DNA of 64,000 nt from Hyperoplus lanceolatus (Eukaryota > Chordata > Actinopteri > Uranoscopiformes > Ammodytidae): positions 20,187,501 to 20,251,500 of the forward strand of contig CM049398.1 of NCBI GenBank assembly GCA_026929865.2. Reading direction: 5' to 3'. Below, one piece after another: positions 1 to 11,696 of the stretch (positions within the stretch are counted from its first letter, which is position 1; each line of letters begins with the position of its first letter). The position numbers were made by a program, and so were the translations under genes. Below the pieces are notes generated by a model. The model saw nothing but the letters and a program-made list of their open reading frames with translations, searched no databases and was not told where the DNA came from.

Positions 1-315
1 CCCTCCTTCCTTGTTCCTTTTCCTCCAAAAATTGCTTAAATTAGTTTAAATGGTTTTCACTAGTTGTTCTTTAGAGACAAACCAAAATTCAATTTGTCAA
101 ACACAAATACCTTCATAGGATTTCAGCGGTACTCTAAAAATACCCAAAAAATAACTACGACGCATGCTTGTCATGAGTTACGTACTTTACATGCAGTTAT
201 AGAGACATACAGTTAGTGAAATGTGGCGTAGAGAAAGAAGAGTATGTTAAGACGGTTTCCATAAGTAAAACCGCAAATAGCAGCACGTTTAATCACGGAA
301 AGCCATACTCCAATA

Positions 316-404
316 TAGTGGCGACTGGTCATTAGGGGCACGTGGGGCGAAGTCCCACCTACTCTCAACAATTTTTTTTTTGTATATATATATATATATA
401 TATT

Positions 405-475
<71 letters not shown>

Positions 476-2651
476 CAAAAAAAAAGTTTGGCGCTTTTAG
501 TTCATTTTTAGCCGACCCTAGCTTGCTTCTAAAGATTGCGTTTGTCTGATTTGTGTCTCTGCCATGTCATGTGCCATGTCCATGGTCTCTGCAGTCAGAC
601 TACGGCAGCCGTGTGAGCCAGTCAGATTTGGGCCGAAGGGCTAAGGGCTCGTTCGCCTTTTGTCCTCCCTGCCCAATGCAATGTGTATTGCACGTGAACA
701 ACTGCGAATGCGCGTGCTCGTAGTATTTCTCTGTTATAGTGGACAGAGATATTTTTTCCCCAACGGTCAGTGCCCCTCCGGCAGGGGAAAGGCCATATAT
801 GGTTCGTTTCACTAATACTGTGACGCTGTAGTGCCGCGAAAAGTCATGTAGCCGGGAGAAGAGAAGGACGGAGAAGGATAACTTTGCTAACACAAAGATG
901 TCAGAGGCACACAAACCAAAACGAGTCGACAACATGAATGAAGTAGATAATCTTTGGAGCACATGTTTGAGACCCTTAGTCTGGAAGAGAAATTGGTAGG
1001 CTAGTAAAACCGCTTGGTACACATGATCCACCGGACAATATAGCCTATACAATGTGGAGTGGTAGCTATGCTAAAGAAGGCTAACGGCTATCATCATAAG
1101 AAGGCACTCTTCCCTCGTTTGCTGTTCGGTGGAGAAGGTATGTTGTGGAGGACGGGATACAAGGATTTTAAAAACTTTTCTGAGAGGATGAGATGAGAGC
1201 AGCTGGATGAGTGAACGTCGCTGTATTGACGGGCCGCCTTTCTCTTCAAAGTGCTTTGGTGAGTGAAATAATGCTATTCTGTTTTGCTATCGATTGAAAT
1301 TGATATTGAATATGGCGTTGAGTCGGAGTGTCAGTGTTTTCATGTGTCAGTAGCATTGCATTTGAAGGTGTGTGTGCTGCTGGTTGTGCTTATGTTATGG
1401 GCGATCATCAGCAATAGTTGTTGTTGTTGTTGTTGTTGACGATGCCATCAGAGTGTATGTTGTGAAGAGTGAGATTATTACTTTGAAAACTAAAGAGTTA
1501 TCTGTGATTTTATTAGCCTGCCTTTATCTGACACCGCAGCAGCATGCAGCGCGCAAAGTAGCCTACCTACTGACGGAATATGTCTGTTTAAAATCACGGC
1601 ATTAAAAGCACTAAATGACTTGCTTTAACGAATTTCGTTAGAATATAACATGAAGAATTTTAGAATATTATTTCCATGAAGTTGTTTAGTCAGAAAGTGA
1701 GCGATCACGAGTGGCTCATCCTCGCTGCTGTCCAAGGCATTTGAGAGGCAGCATTTATTTTATGCTCATAGTTAATCATATAGCAGTGCTGAAACGAAAG
1801 CTTAATCGTGATCCGATTGCTTGTCCCTAACCTTGGATACACAGAGACATGTCCCCGAACTGACTGCGCGATAGTCTGTACAGTGAAACAGCCGCCTCCC
1901 TCGTTAGTTTCAGTCTACAGCCTACAATGCTAATATAACCACCACCTGCGCATGGAAAGCGTTTAATTAGGAATTATTTTTATTAGGAATTATTGAGCTG
2001 TTTTGTCGTCAGAAAATGAAGAAGTACTTCAGCAGATTGTCTGTGATGTGTAGCCACATTGAGTCCACTCGGTGACCATAACGTCACAAAGGCTGCGTGA
2101 ATGAGGCTTTACTAAATTAGTCCGATGCTGTGTTGTCACTTGACTCAGTTAGTTAAGATGCAGTTTGAGGTTCACGCTGCACACAGCTGCTGCTGGAGCC
2201 ACCGGGAGTTTTTGCTCCACTTGAGAAAAATGGAATATTTGCAGTTTGCATAATCTATTTGAAATTGATATACATTTTTTGATCGTTCAAGATCCAGTCC
2301 TCATTCAAGTGTACTGTGTAGGTTATGGCACGCAAGAGAAACGATAATAGTCAGCTATCACCTCAACATGAAGGAAAACTCCACCTTGAAATTTCTGTAT
2401 CTGGCTGTCGGAGGCCAAAGACTGTAGCGGCACATTGAATTTTCTCCTGTCTATTTTTTACTTAACTGTTAGTAAAGATGAAGGGAGCAATCCTTTCCTT
2501 CTTTGGCTAAAATGTGAAAGTGCGCAATGATGTGAACAACTTATTTTGTGTTTATAAAATCGCCAGAATGCGAGAAACAGTGTCTTTGAAGCTCAATTTT
2601 TTATTTTTTTTTGTGAGCCCCACCTGTTTTTTACACCTAGAAACGCCACTG
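316..2651. mobile_element. Degenerate hAT-type element with 8-bp target duplication
   Basis: The 8-mer CTCCAATA occurs at 308-315 and again at 2652-2659, bracketing ends that read TAGTGGCG on the left and CGCCACTG on the right, so the termini are inverted repeats with one mismatch (original CAGTGGCG). An 8-bp duplication and CAG...CTG ends are hallmarks of the hAT superfamily. No transposase frame survives. Part of the body (about 1617-1695) resembles 44409-44480, next to the DUF4371-type hAT gene further right, so this is probably a decayed or internally deleted relative. It contains an AT-rich microsatellite near the left end and a short TTG run near 1413-1438. The ends and duplication are seen directly; the family link is inference. 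Confidence 0.68.
381..474. repeat. (TA)n microsatellite
   Basis: Two long TA runs are separated by a short T-rich interruption, just inside the left end of the hAT element. Confidence 0.9.
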
Positions 2652-2659
2652 CTCCAATA

Positions 2660-2917
2660 CAGAGGTCTCATCAACTAAAAATGTTCCCTAAAATGAAATA
2701 AAAAACTACTCTGCCAACGTTTGTGCCCAAGAAAATTGCTTTTTTAAACACATCGGTCACGTGCAGTATCTGCCACCATCGTAACGTGCAACTTGAACAC
2801 AAATTAACAAATTTACTAAGTTTTTAAAACACAAAGCCAATCCCATCATGCAAAAACACGCTCTTTCAGACTCTCCCTTCTCCATTGACAAATAAGGCTA
2901 CCACATGTAAGGTCTCA
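2660..2917. other. Unassigned spacer
   Basis: AT-rich sequence between the hAT element and the 43-bp tandem repeat. I see no coding, RNA or mobile-element signature. Confidence 0.5.
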
Positions 2918-3083
2918 CCCCGTATGAGTCTACCGGACTCAATCAATGGAAGCTAACCCGCCCCGTATGAGTCCGCCGGACTCAATCAATGAAAGCTACC
3001 TGGCCCCGTATGAGTCTACTGGACTCAATCAATGAAAGCTACCTGGCCCCGTATGAGTCCACCAGACTCAATTAATGAAAGCT
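2918..3083. repeat. 43-bp minisatellite, about 4 copies
   Basis: The string CCCCGTATGAGTC recurs at 2918, 2961, 3004 and 3047, a constant 43-bp step. Each unit contains a small dyad of the form GAGTC-(5)-GACTC; the second unit has the perfect 15-mer GAGTCCGCCGGACTC. Units differ by only a few bases. No spacer diversity or cas-like gene is present, so this is an ordinary minisatellite. Confidence 0.88.
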
Positions 3084-3811
3084 TATGGACTCACTTACCT
3101 ATGAAAAAAAGTATAGGTTTTGTCAAGGGGGAGAAGACCTGACAGGCCGCACGAGAGATTTGTTATAGCTTTGCTCAGGCTTGCTATAAGGGAACCGTAC
3201 CTATTGTATAAACACTATTCAGTGCTGTTCATTGGCCCCTAGACCCTTTTTACATAACAGCCTTCGGACATCTAAATATATGAGGTTCATTCACGCCAAA
3301 AATGCGGAGTAGAGACCCATAGTTAAATCAAATCATCTAGCGTTAACACCTCATGGCGTGATAACAGTTAGGCAGTTTATCGTACTCAAAAATGATATAC
3401 AATTTAATCATTTATCAAAAACGTACTATAATGGACCCCTGCACTAGGGAAAATTTAAATAAGCCAGCATTTCACATAGCAGAAAAAGGAAGAAAACACA
3501 GATAGAGTAAGAGAAAAGAGTTAGTTAGTTGGTTGCCTTGTCAATTTACCCAGACAAAAATAAAGAGTCTATACTTACAAAATATAAACAAAAATCTACA
3601 GAATTCGAGGTCTTGAAAACAGAACAAACAACCACTCAATAAAATTTGAAATAGCCAATTTCAGAAACTTCGGTTAATACAACAGGCGTCTCTGCTCACC
3701 TCTTTGATTTTTCCCATGAGATTGAGTGACCGAGTTCGGAGTCCAGACAGGCTGCTGACCTTCTAAAGGCCCTCGTCGTTTTGTTATAAATAAAACTAAC
3801 CTCTTCAAGGC
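3084..3811 (-). other. Possible internal leader of an LTR element, non-coding
   Basis: This stretch lies downstream (minus strand) of the putative primer-binding site, where the leader and gag of an LTR element would start. No recognisable gag or pol frame is present. A plus-strand segment at 3534-3575 resembles the polyadenylation region of the neighbouring LTR (around 3905-3945) in the same written orientation, with AATAAA near 3558, so a second LTR scrap may be embedded. Otherwise I see nothing. Confidence 0.3.
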
Positions 3812-3829
3812 ATCACGTCGGGGTCACCA
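3812..3829 (-). promoter_or_regulatory. Putative tRNA-Trp primer-binding site
   Basis: On the minus strand the sequence reads TGGTGACCCCGACGTGAT, which is complementary to the 3' end of vertebrate tRNA-Trp including the CCA tail. It lies two bases after the end of a putative LTR, the normal position for the site that primes minus-strand DNA synthesis in retroviruses and LTR retrotransposons. The 18-base match is read directly; the tRNA assignment is from recall of the tRNA-Trp 3' sequence. Confidence 0.62.
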
Positions 3830-3831
3830 CT

Positions 3832-4305
3832 TGAAAGGTACGTGTAAAAATGCCTATTTATGAAGGAAAAATGACTATGGACAAAGGTGTAAAAATCCAG
3901 GATCTAGGCCTCAGTATTTTATTTGAGTAAATTGACAAGGCTTGTTGACAGGACAGAAAAGCGGGAAGAAGAGAAGTCCTTCCCTACATCACAGTATTAT
4001 ACTGTCTAACATGTCTACTGATTGGTTAAATCTTGTTGTCATGCAGATTTCAGAGTCCGTCCTCTTGTTCTCTTGACCGAAACCAGATATCATGAAGTTG
4101 TCCTCCCCCGGCCCTGAGAAGTTACCAAGACTTTGTTCTAACTTAGGAATGTATCTTATCTGATGGGAGATCAGCTTCAGTTTTTATTGCTCAGCCTCCA
4201 AACTGAGACTGAAGTGAATCATTTCTTAAAGTCAAATGTGAAGAATATACAACTTGTTTAAATTGATTATACAAGAGTAAATGCATATTAATGGGGGGGG
4301 GGGGG
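3832..4305 (-). mobile_element. Putative LTR of a retrovirus-like element
   Basis: Read on the minus strand, this block ends in TTTCA two bases before the tRNA-Trp-type primer-binding site. It contains a TATA-like TATAATAC (plus 3992-4004) followed about 70 bp later by AATAAA (plus 3918-3923), the expected order for U3-R. The upstream boundary is placed at a TG next to a homopolymeric C run (plus 4291-4303), which is a guess. No gag, pol or env frame follows, so at most a 5' LTR plus leader remains. Confidence 0.48.
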
Positions 4306-4447
4306 CATAATATCACAAATTAGAGTTTATTTTTTCTAACACGTGAAGCTGTTTTCTAGCTCGTGCCGGGCGTGCGAGATTCAAATAATCAGGAAGCACT
4401 ATAGTGCATGTCCGTGTGTTGAAAGTGTGAGGGCACCGGACTCTTTT

Positions 4448-4558
4448 CAGCTCCGTGAGAGTAGTTAGTGACACTGCATCAACTAATGCCAGTCAGTGCT
4501 ACACACACCTGATTGCAATGAGTTGATGCAGTGTCACCTAACTACTCTCACGGAGCTG
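4448..4558. repeat. Large imperfect inverted repeat (37/38-bp arms)
   Basis: The arm at 4448-4484 pairs with 4521-4558 with one inserted base, around a 36-base loop. The same hairpin, in diverged form, sits in copy B near 16482-16605. The arm sequence (CAGCTCCGTGAGAG core) also occurs as a single unit near 16854, outside either element. Confidence 0.85.
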
Positions 4559-4937
4559 AAAGACTCCGTGTCCTCACAGAAAGCGAATGAACGAGAGACG
4601 GCAGTTAGTATGGATCACGATGAGGTAATGTGTTTATGTTGTTGTAAATAATGACTATTTTAGATGAATAATGGTTGACTCATCTGATGATGGTGAGGCA
4701 AAGTAAACTTTGTTTTAGTAGGCTATTGCTCATTCATTTAGGAGTAAACACTGCAGTTCGCTCCCGTGAAATTGTGTATACGTTGCTTGGCAACGCCTTC
4801 CCGCTCGTCTACCACTCACCCTTTTAGCTTTTCTTCATTGCATTTTCTTTTTTTTCTTTGATGGTTCAGCCCCATTATCAGTCATTAAGACGACAAATAA
4901 CTGTCTCAAACAAAGCTCCCGCTCCCCTTCCCTCACC

Positions 4938-6260
4938 AGAGGGGTATACTACGAAGCGAGATTAAGGGCTGAGCGAGGTCTGTTGAGTCTAAAGCGGTCT
5001 AAAGCCAGAGTTTTCAGTATCACAAAAGGTGGCTCTCTTTTTACCTGGCTAGATCACCGTGGTAACAGAGGCTGCACGGCTAAGCTGCCCAGACCAGTTT
5101 TTGTTTCAGAGTTTGAGCTTAAATTCGGCTCTTATAGCGCTGCCCTTTAAGGAAACACATTTTGAAATCCCGCGGACCTGACTATATTGTCTGAGCGATA
5201 TATTCTCACTGAGGAAACTCGTTAAATAACGAAACTTATTGATCAGTAAGTTAATGGACGAAACGAAGCCGTGACATAAGGCTTACAGCAGAGTGAACTG
5301 TAACATCGCGCTGGGGCTTTTTGCCTCATGCATACAGTTATTGATGCAGAAAATGTTAAATAGCCGAGACCTACTGTATGCAGCGCCACTCTATGCTCTC
5401 ACCTCAAATGGTTTTACCTGGCAATCTACACACACTGGCTCTTAACAAAGCGTTCTATAAAATCACAGTTTGCAACATTATTTGAGTAGTAGTATTTCAC
5501 AGTAGATCCATATTTGTCCGAAAAATACAGACTACAGGTTTTTTAATGTAGGCCTATTGGCATTTGTAAGATTCAAATAAAAGGCTAATAGTCTAAATCA
5601 AAATTGTATTCATTATGATGTGGCCCAAAATTAAAGTGATTTTCCATAGGCTATTCATTTGGGGACAGTGTCAGACTTAAATTACATTCTTAAATTACAT
5701 TCTTAAGTGTGGGACTATAGGCGTAGTGCTATAAATATAGCAAAGTAGCCTATACATTAGGCTAAATGGTATAGTGTTCAAATCCGAGTTCAACGTTTAA
5801 TTGTTTTATAATGTCACGTTACGCACTGCGAGAACGATCGCCAAGATACATAAATAATTGCCATGCTGGCAGCATTCCACTCTCCTTATTTGCAGTAAGA
5901 GTTTTTTTTTTCGGCTCTCTGTTTTCTGCTGTAATAATTCAGACTGACAAACTCTTCCTCTTGAATGAAGTTGGCGACACACTTTTGTTTTACTCAGCTG
6001 CTCACAATCAGTCCATTTGTGTAAAGTTAGCGGCACAAGATCAGTCCATTTTGTGCGGATGCAGAGTCAAATGACGGGTCGAACCCCCCCTTTCATGGGG
6101 ACGCGCACAGAGCCTGAAGCCGAAACCCTCGTTCAACATAAGAGGTTGATAACTTCCTTCGTGATACCGGTTAGCTCTGAGCGAGGGTATGTGTTATGTT
6201 GAACCAGATCAAAAAAAGAGAGCCGGGCTCTGTTGAGTTTGTTTCGTAGTATACCCCTCT
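4938..6260. mobile_element. Nested element with GGGGTATAC terminal inverted repeats
   Basis: Both ends carry AGAGGGGTATACTACGAA as perfect inverted repeats (left from 4938, right ending 6260). Copy B of the host element at about 16083-16105 shows the uninterrupted site (CTCACCTGGAGGG when reverse-complemented), which proves this block is an insertion of about 1.3 kb. The exact target duplication cannot be resolved because the site is itself near-palindromic. No transposase is visible, so it is non-autonomous. An inner hairpin (TTCAACATAA with TTATGTTGAA) lies near 6132-6203. The termini recall ISL2EU- or Harbinger-type elements, but this is tentative. Confidence 0.7.
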
Positions 6261-7159
6261 GGAGGGATAGACTTCTCAAATCGCGTTGTTGCGCCACACT
6301 GAAATCTGCGACCAATACGAATATGTGACCAAAGAGCCTGCACACGCAAACAGAAAATCGGACTGGGTGTGCGACCAGACCAAATGCAGTAATAAAAACT
6401 ATATAAAAACGTCTTTCTTTGCACTGATGGTCTCGTTTGCTGTTAAAGGTAATTTATGATTATCAGAGGAAACATGAGGCTGTTTAAAAGATATTTAAAT
6501 GTTACTCGTAGCTGCTTTAAGGTGTGCATAATAGGGGGCATTAGATGCCCTATGGAACTGTATTGCAACCCAAAGTGCCTCTTAGTGACAGGCAATATAG
6601 CAAAGACCCTTCAATTCTTATGAATGGACACCAACAATCACTAGAATCAGCACAATCACATGAAGCACATCCTAAGTAGCCCTCAACATGACAGGAATCT
6701 GTTTACTGATAACATGGGTGAACCCTTTTCATGAATACAAAATGTGGTTAAAAAGTATTTGAAACCAATCTAAAACTATTCGAAAAGTTAAAAAAGAAGA
6801 TAGACTTGTCATGATCCATCAGTGCACCTCTGGCTTAATCAAGTTAATTACCTTTTACATCTCGGATTATATCATTATCTCATTTGTGTTGTTTCTGTCA
6901 GTGTCATGTGCAGTGTCTTCTCTAATGAGGCTTGATGTGTCATGACCACGGCCTGAGAAAGCATCTGGTCGATATGACAAGGCAGGTCAAGGGTGCGTGT
7001 GTGTAATTGCATTTTGTATGAGGTCCCTCTCCGTGCAGGCACAAGGGCATCATGTGTGTGTGGGTGTGCGTGTGTCCATCCATTTCATATCTGCTTTGTT
7101 GTTTTTGAACTGTTATATAAAGTTTTACTGCCATGGTGCAGTGAGCAAAGACGTACAAT

Positions 7160-7206
7160 ACACACATACGCAAGCACACACACACACACACGCAAGCACA
7201 CACACA
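7160..7206. repeat. Interrupted (CA)n microsatellite
   Basis: CA dinucleotides interrupted by CGCAAG steps. Confidence 0.8.
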
Positions 7207-8309
7207 TATACATTATCTCACTCTTCTTTGACCTCTTTTTTTCTGTCCCTTCACACTCACAAAAAAAACACAAACCACCAAACACAAAGATGGTTGATGC
7301 AGTGACTGTGCCTGTGTGCATTATGTCCATGTATTCGCACATTTTGAGTAGCTACCTGGATGTTATATTTGCTTTCTTTAAATGGGAGTGTTGTTTTAAC
7401 ATGGTTTAGATTCAACTTCTTGGTGTCCCATCAATTTTCACTTCTGTCTTGTTCTGTGTATACTGTGTCAGTATCATTGTGTCTATGGACCCAGCTGGGT
7501 GAGTGTATCGATCCAAGGGGTCAGTGAGGTAGCTGAGGCCCGAGGCTTTTATAAAGAAATGCTGTGAAAGAAATATAAATAAAAGCTAAATGTATTTGGA
7601 AACGTTTCAAACCTTATGTTTTTTACATGTGAAAATTGAAGTTATTTTCCACTGATGGTGGTCTAGACTCAATGTTGGTCGAGCCATTAAACATGCTGAT
7701 ACATAAATAGATATGATGAGACAATCAAATGAATTAAACGTCTTCACTCAATGCTTTAGCAATACATACTGTATGCAACTCTTAACTCACTCACTGTTGA
7801 ACACACTAATGATGAGAAGGCCAGTGTCTCCAACCTAAATCATGCAATTTCCAACCTCAGTGACACTTGGTGAAGTGTTGTGAAGACAATAAGACTTAAA
7901 TGAACAATTCATTTATTTTCAGAGGGCTTCTATATGATACATGTCTGTGCCCAAATTGACAAATGTGTTTTTCTATTTGCTTGTCTTTCCTTAGTAACTT
8001 TTTGCCAGGTCAGCTTAATGTAACACTCATTCCTAAACATGAACTTGTGTGAGTAATAACAACAGAAGCAGGCCAGTTGAAGGGGGTGGGGCCATTAGTT
8101 GATGAAAATATTGCATCAGACCGAGTTAGTGTGAGGGACGAGGAACACAATCAAAACCCGGATTGAATTACAAGGGAAACAGCACTTCCACAACCCGATG
8201 TAGAAACACTATCCCTTTGCTGCAAGATCATAATACACAGTGGACAGGAAACCAGGGGGGGACAATATGATATGAGACTAAAGGGATTAAAATACATACA
8301 TATCGTGAT

Positions 8310-8340
8310 ATATGTATGATATAATGTATATCATACATAT
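8310..8340. repeat. Perfect 13-bp hairpin
   Basis: ATATGTATGATAT (8310-8322) pairs perfectly with 8328-8340 around the loop AATGT. It is AT-rich and without other context, so it is probably a chance or repeat-derived dyad. Confidence 0.75.
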
Positions 8341-9235
8341 TTTCCCTGGCCTCATGACCCAACAATATGAGCCCATGTATGAAATGATTAAGGAGAATTC
8401 TCTCATAAAACATTAGAATTACATAACATAATACACACTCTGATGGTCCCTATAACAAGCAGGCTGTCCGGCCAGCCTGACGATAATAACACTGCTCTTA
8501 ACCAACCCCAGTACACTGTGACGGCCTGTAACTTGCGATCAAAATTGCTATATTTCAAAGGCATTATTGAATTGAATCTATTATTAATTTGTGAGAAAAT
8601 TAAATTGCATTGCTTTATTGGTCGAGGCCTGGTCTGAGCAGAATAATGAATGATAATCAAAGATTGATGATGAAGGTGAATGTTCACTCAATATAATATT
8701 CACGGTGGAATAACAATGTGAAGAGTCGTCAATGAAACATTTCATTTATTTTACATTAACTCATTAGCCCTTACCACTGGGTTTGCTATTTATGAAGGTC
8801 AATACCCCGGCAGGCTACACAAACAACAACAGTCAAAACGCATCAATAATTTTGTTCGAGAGGTGCTATGCAAGCTAAAGACAAAGCGAAACCTTGTTTG
8901 CAACCTACTTTTCACAACATGTCACTGTTAATGACTTAAAACACAGCTGCACTTGTACAGAATTGTCGAGGGAGGAGTAACGAAGGGATGCGCTTACAGG
9001 AGCCTTCCACAGTGATAAACTAATTCAGAGGATTGATGGGCTGAGTTACCTCTGGTGCTCATGAAACACCACTTTAAGTTGTAGTCAACATTGTTATTTC
9101 CTTGTTAGTCTGTGTGTAGAGACAATGTGAATGTGCTGGAGACACTGGGGTAACTGGAGGGGCTCGCATCTGAATGACAGGGACAAGCTCTTTATGAAAA
9201 AACAGAAACATTTTCCCTTCAATAACATAACATGA

Positions 9236-9308
9236 GCCTTACATATTACAGTTTAGTCCACTGAGTGGACTAAACTGTAATATGTAAGGCGCATTTCCTG
9301 TGCGCCTT
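9236..9308. repeat. Perfect 27-bp palindrome with an adjoining second hairpin
   Basis: The arm 9236-9262 is an exact reverse complement of 9264-9290 with a single G between. The last five bases of the right arm begin a second hairpin, AAGGCGCA (9286-9293) with TGCGCCTT (9301-9308), loop of 7. Such perfect long dyads with almost no spacer are unstable in genomes and so are probably recent. Confidence 0.9.
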
Positions 9309-10004
9309 CACATTAACAGCCTGTTACTAGCCAAATGTGAGTTGACTTTTATTTTGAAGCCGGTAAGAACAAGAAGTTAGCGCTTCACAGCCCTGCAGTG
9401 CGCTAGCTTGAAAATCAACTGATTCAGCTGCAGAGAGCAGTCAACAGTAGTCTTTTTAAACAAAGTTTGAAATAACTGATAAGCCACTGAAGAACTACTC
9501 CCAACACATTCACAACAACCTATTTAACTTATTCCAAATTTTACCAATATGTATAGGCCTACTTATTTATTTAATAGGCTATGTTTAATGTTTTAAAGTT
9601 TGGTTTTAATTAACAGAAGGACATTTAATAAAAACAAATATTATTATGAATACAATAATATGTATATATACAGGAAATATATAGATATTAATTTTATGGG
9701 GAGAAATAATTCTGAATCAGCAATTACAATTGGTAGGATAGATTTTTTTGTCTAAATTGCAATCAGTGCACCCCTATTAATTTGTCTACAATTATTACTG
9801 CACACACTAGGATGTGATAATAATTGAGAATGTCAAATGAGACCAAGATGACAGGCTAAAAGGTAATTAGAGCGAAATGCATGGGTTAAGGTTATGCAAG
9901 TTTTCGATCATACTTTGTGTGCTACTGAATTTATTTTTGTGCTACTGATTTTTTTTGCTAGCTAGCACCAGTGCTACCACCTAAAACAATAAGCGTACAG
10001 CCCT
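9300..10004. mobile_element. Possible hAT remnant
   Basis: The stretch 9322-9375 (AAATGTGAGTTGACTTTTAT core) resembles 51527-51570 inside the L1 region, indicating an interspersed repeat. The right side ends in GCGTACAGCCCTG near 10004, reminiscent of CAGGGCTG-type hAT termini. No target duplication or matching left end was identified, so boundaries are approximate. Confidence 0.3.
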
Positions 10005-11659
10005 GCACTCGCTTCTAAATGCACTATTCTATTCTGCCATTTATTGACTCCAGAGCTATTGTGAGTTGGTCTGTATTTTATGCTAGCAGGTGCAGTAAAT
10101 AAAAGCAACACCATGCTGCATTTTAATCCCGCTCCACGAGCCATCACAGCCAGGGACACACACAGCATGCCATCGCTGACCTCTTTCCGAATTGGATGCA
10201 GAATCCTTTCACATGGAAATCAAATATGTGTTTTTTTTCTCTCCCCAATGCATGTTATCATCTTTTGGCTATGGACAGACTGACCAAAATGTTACCACTT
10301 TAGCCTAGGCAGCAACAGACACCCTAGAGGCAGAGTTATGCTATTATTGCCCTTTCCCCATTAACCCTAGACCTTGCCCTCACTGCCTACAGCGCCATGT
10401 CTATTGCGATCTCGTTTATTAGTTATATCCTCTCAAACCCATATTAACCAACTTGTAGCACAATGCTTTAATTGTTTATTATCCCTTCATAAAGAAGACT
10501 CTCATCTCACCACGGTTCCTGCAAGAGACACAAACCCCTGCCTCTTTGTTTAATAGCGCTGGATTTACCCTCTTTACCACCTGAGTTTTACATCTAAATA
10601 AAGTATAATATTCAATATATACCACCGTGTTCAGAGTTTTACTTTATCAGAGCCCCCTCATCCTTAGTTGTGATGCCGATCTCCGCTAAACTATAAACCC
10701 TTTTAAATGTTGCTTCAGAAAATCCTCCTTTTTCACGGAAGATATCCTTCTTTAGTTATTGCTTATAAGTTGTGAGTAACTTAGTTTTGTAAACCACCCT
10801 TCTAGTAAAATAGAACAGATATACTATTTTCAGAATATAAACATCTAGTTTAATCTGGGAAGGTATTTATAACCTATTCTTTTATTTTTAAAGATTAGGT
10901 GTATCAACATATTCTCTCCTTACAGAGAGGTTAGTTGTATGAGGTTGTGTGTGTTTTAAATCAGTAATGTGCCGTTGTGTGGAATCAAATTGTACTTACC
11001 TCCCCGAGGACGGAACCATCTCTTTGAAGAAAAACCCTATTCCTAAAGTCCTTCTGTTCCAGTTATAAACTAATTCACAACTGAGGCTTTACAACATTTA
11101 AGGGATTTTATTTACAAAATACAAGAGAGTATAGGTATAATACATAAAATGGACAAGAAAGGAAAAGAAAAGAGGTTGTATGCCTATGACTCATTCAATA
11201 GTTATTTTCCCCCTAATATCTGTTGACTTGATCTCGTTTCTAAATTTGTTGTAAAACTTGAAACAATATCCAGACATATACATGCATGTCTAGTAAGTAC
11301 CGTCTAAAGCTTTACGAAATCTTATTAAATCACAAGGACTTAGACAGGTATAAACCCTCCACAGCATCAACATTTGGCTATTTGGTTATGCTATATTCAG
11401 CAAGTTTTAACAGCTTTGTGAAATAAAGAATGAAATTATCATTGTGTATCTTTTTCAGTGATAACTCTTGTCTCTTGTACCATTTTTTTGCAATTATAAG
11501 ATGGACCGCCGCCCTTATAAACACAAAACATTGTCATTGACTGACTAATTGATTGACAAAGTTACATCATTGCTAATTTGATTGTAGAAGCTTCCCCAGT
11601 GGCAACTACTGGCAGGCTATGATTGTGCCATACCCAACAGGGTCCATCCAGTAGCCACA

Positions 11660-11663
11660 CACA

Positions 11664-11693
<30 letters not shown>
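11660..11693. repeat. (CA)n microsatellite
   Basis: CA dinucleotide run with one TA interruption. Confidence 0.85.

Positions 11694-11696
<3 letters not shown>

Larger units (their letters stand above)
4335..6516. mobile_element. TTAA-flanked non-autonomous element, copy A, interrupted
   Basis: Two segments (about 4335-4937 and 6261-6516) match, as reverse complement, a second copy at about 15852-16775. The right end reads TTACTCGTAGCTGCT followed by TTAA (6517-6520). Copy B shows the matching inverted terminus, so the ends are AG(C)...CT with a TTAA target, as in Kolobok or piggyBac superfamilies. The left terminus of this copy is missing or too diverged. Internally it holds a large hairpin (4448-4558). 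No transposase is encoded. It is split by an unrelated element at 4938-6260. Confidence 0.6.
6521..9235. other. Unassigned non-coding region
   Basis: No conserved reading frame, RNA gene or full mobile element is recognised. It contains an interrupted CA repeat (7160-7206) and a short perfect hairpin at 8310-8340. Small open frames here are unlike any family I know and are cut by CA-rich stretches. Confidence 0.5.

Noticed and set aside
600-1052. 150-codon minus-strand frame inside the relic hAT element
   Set aside because: It shows no recognisable domain, has low-complexity composition, and lies in a decayed transposon.
2918-3083. CRISPR-like array
   Set aside because: 43-bp units are directly adjacent with no spacers, in a vertebrate-type genome.
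8310-8340. microRNA precursor
   Set aside because: The stem is only 13 bp and AT-rich; a precursor needs a stem of over 20 bp.
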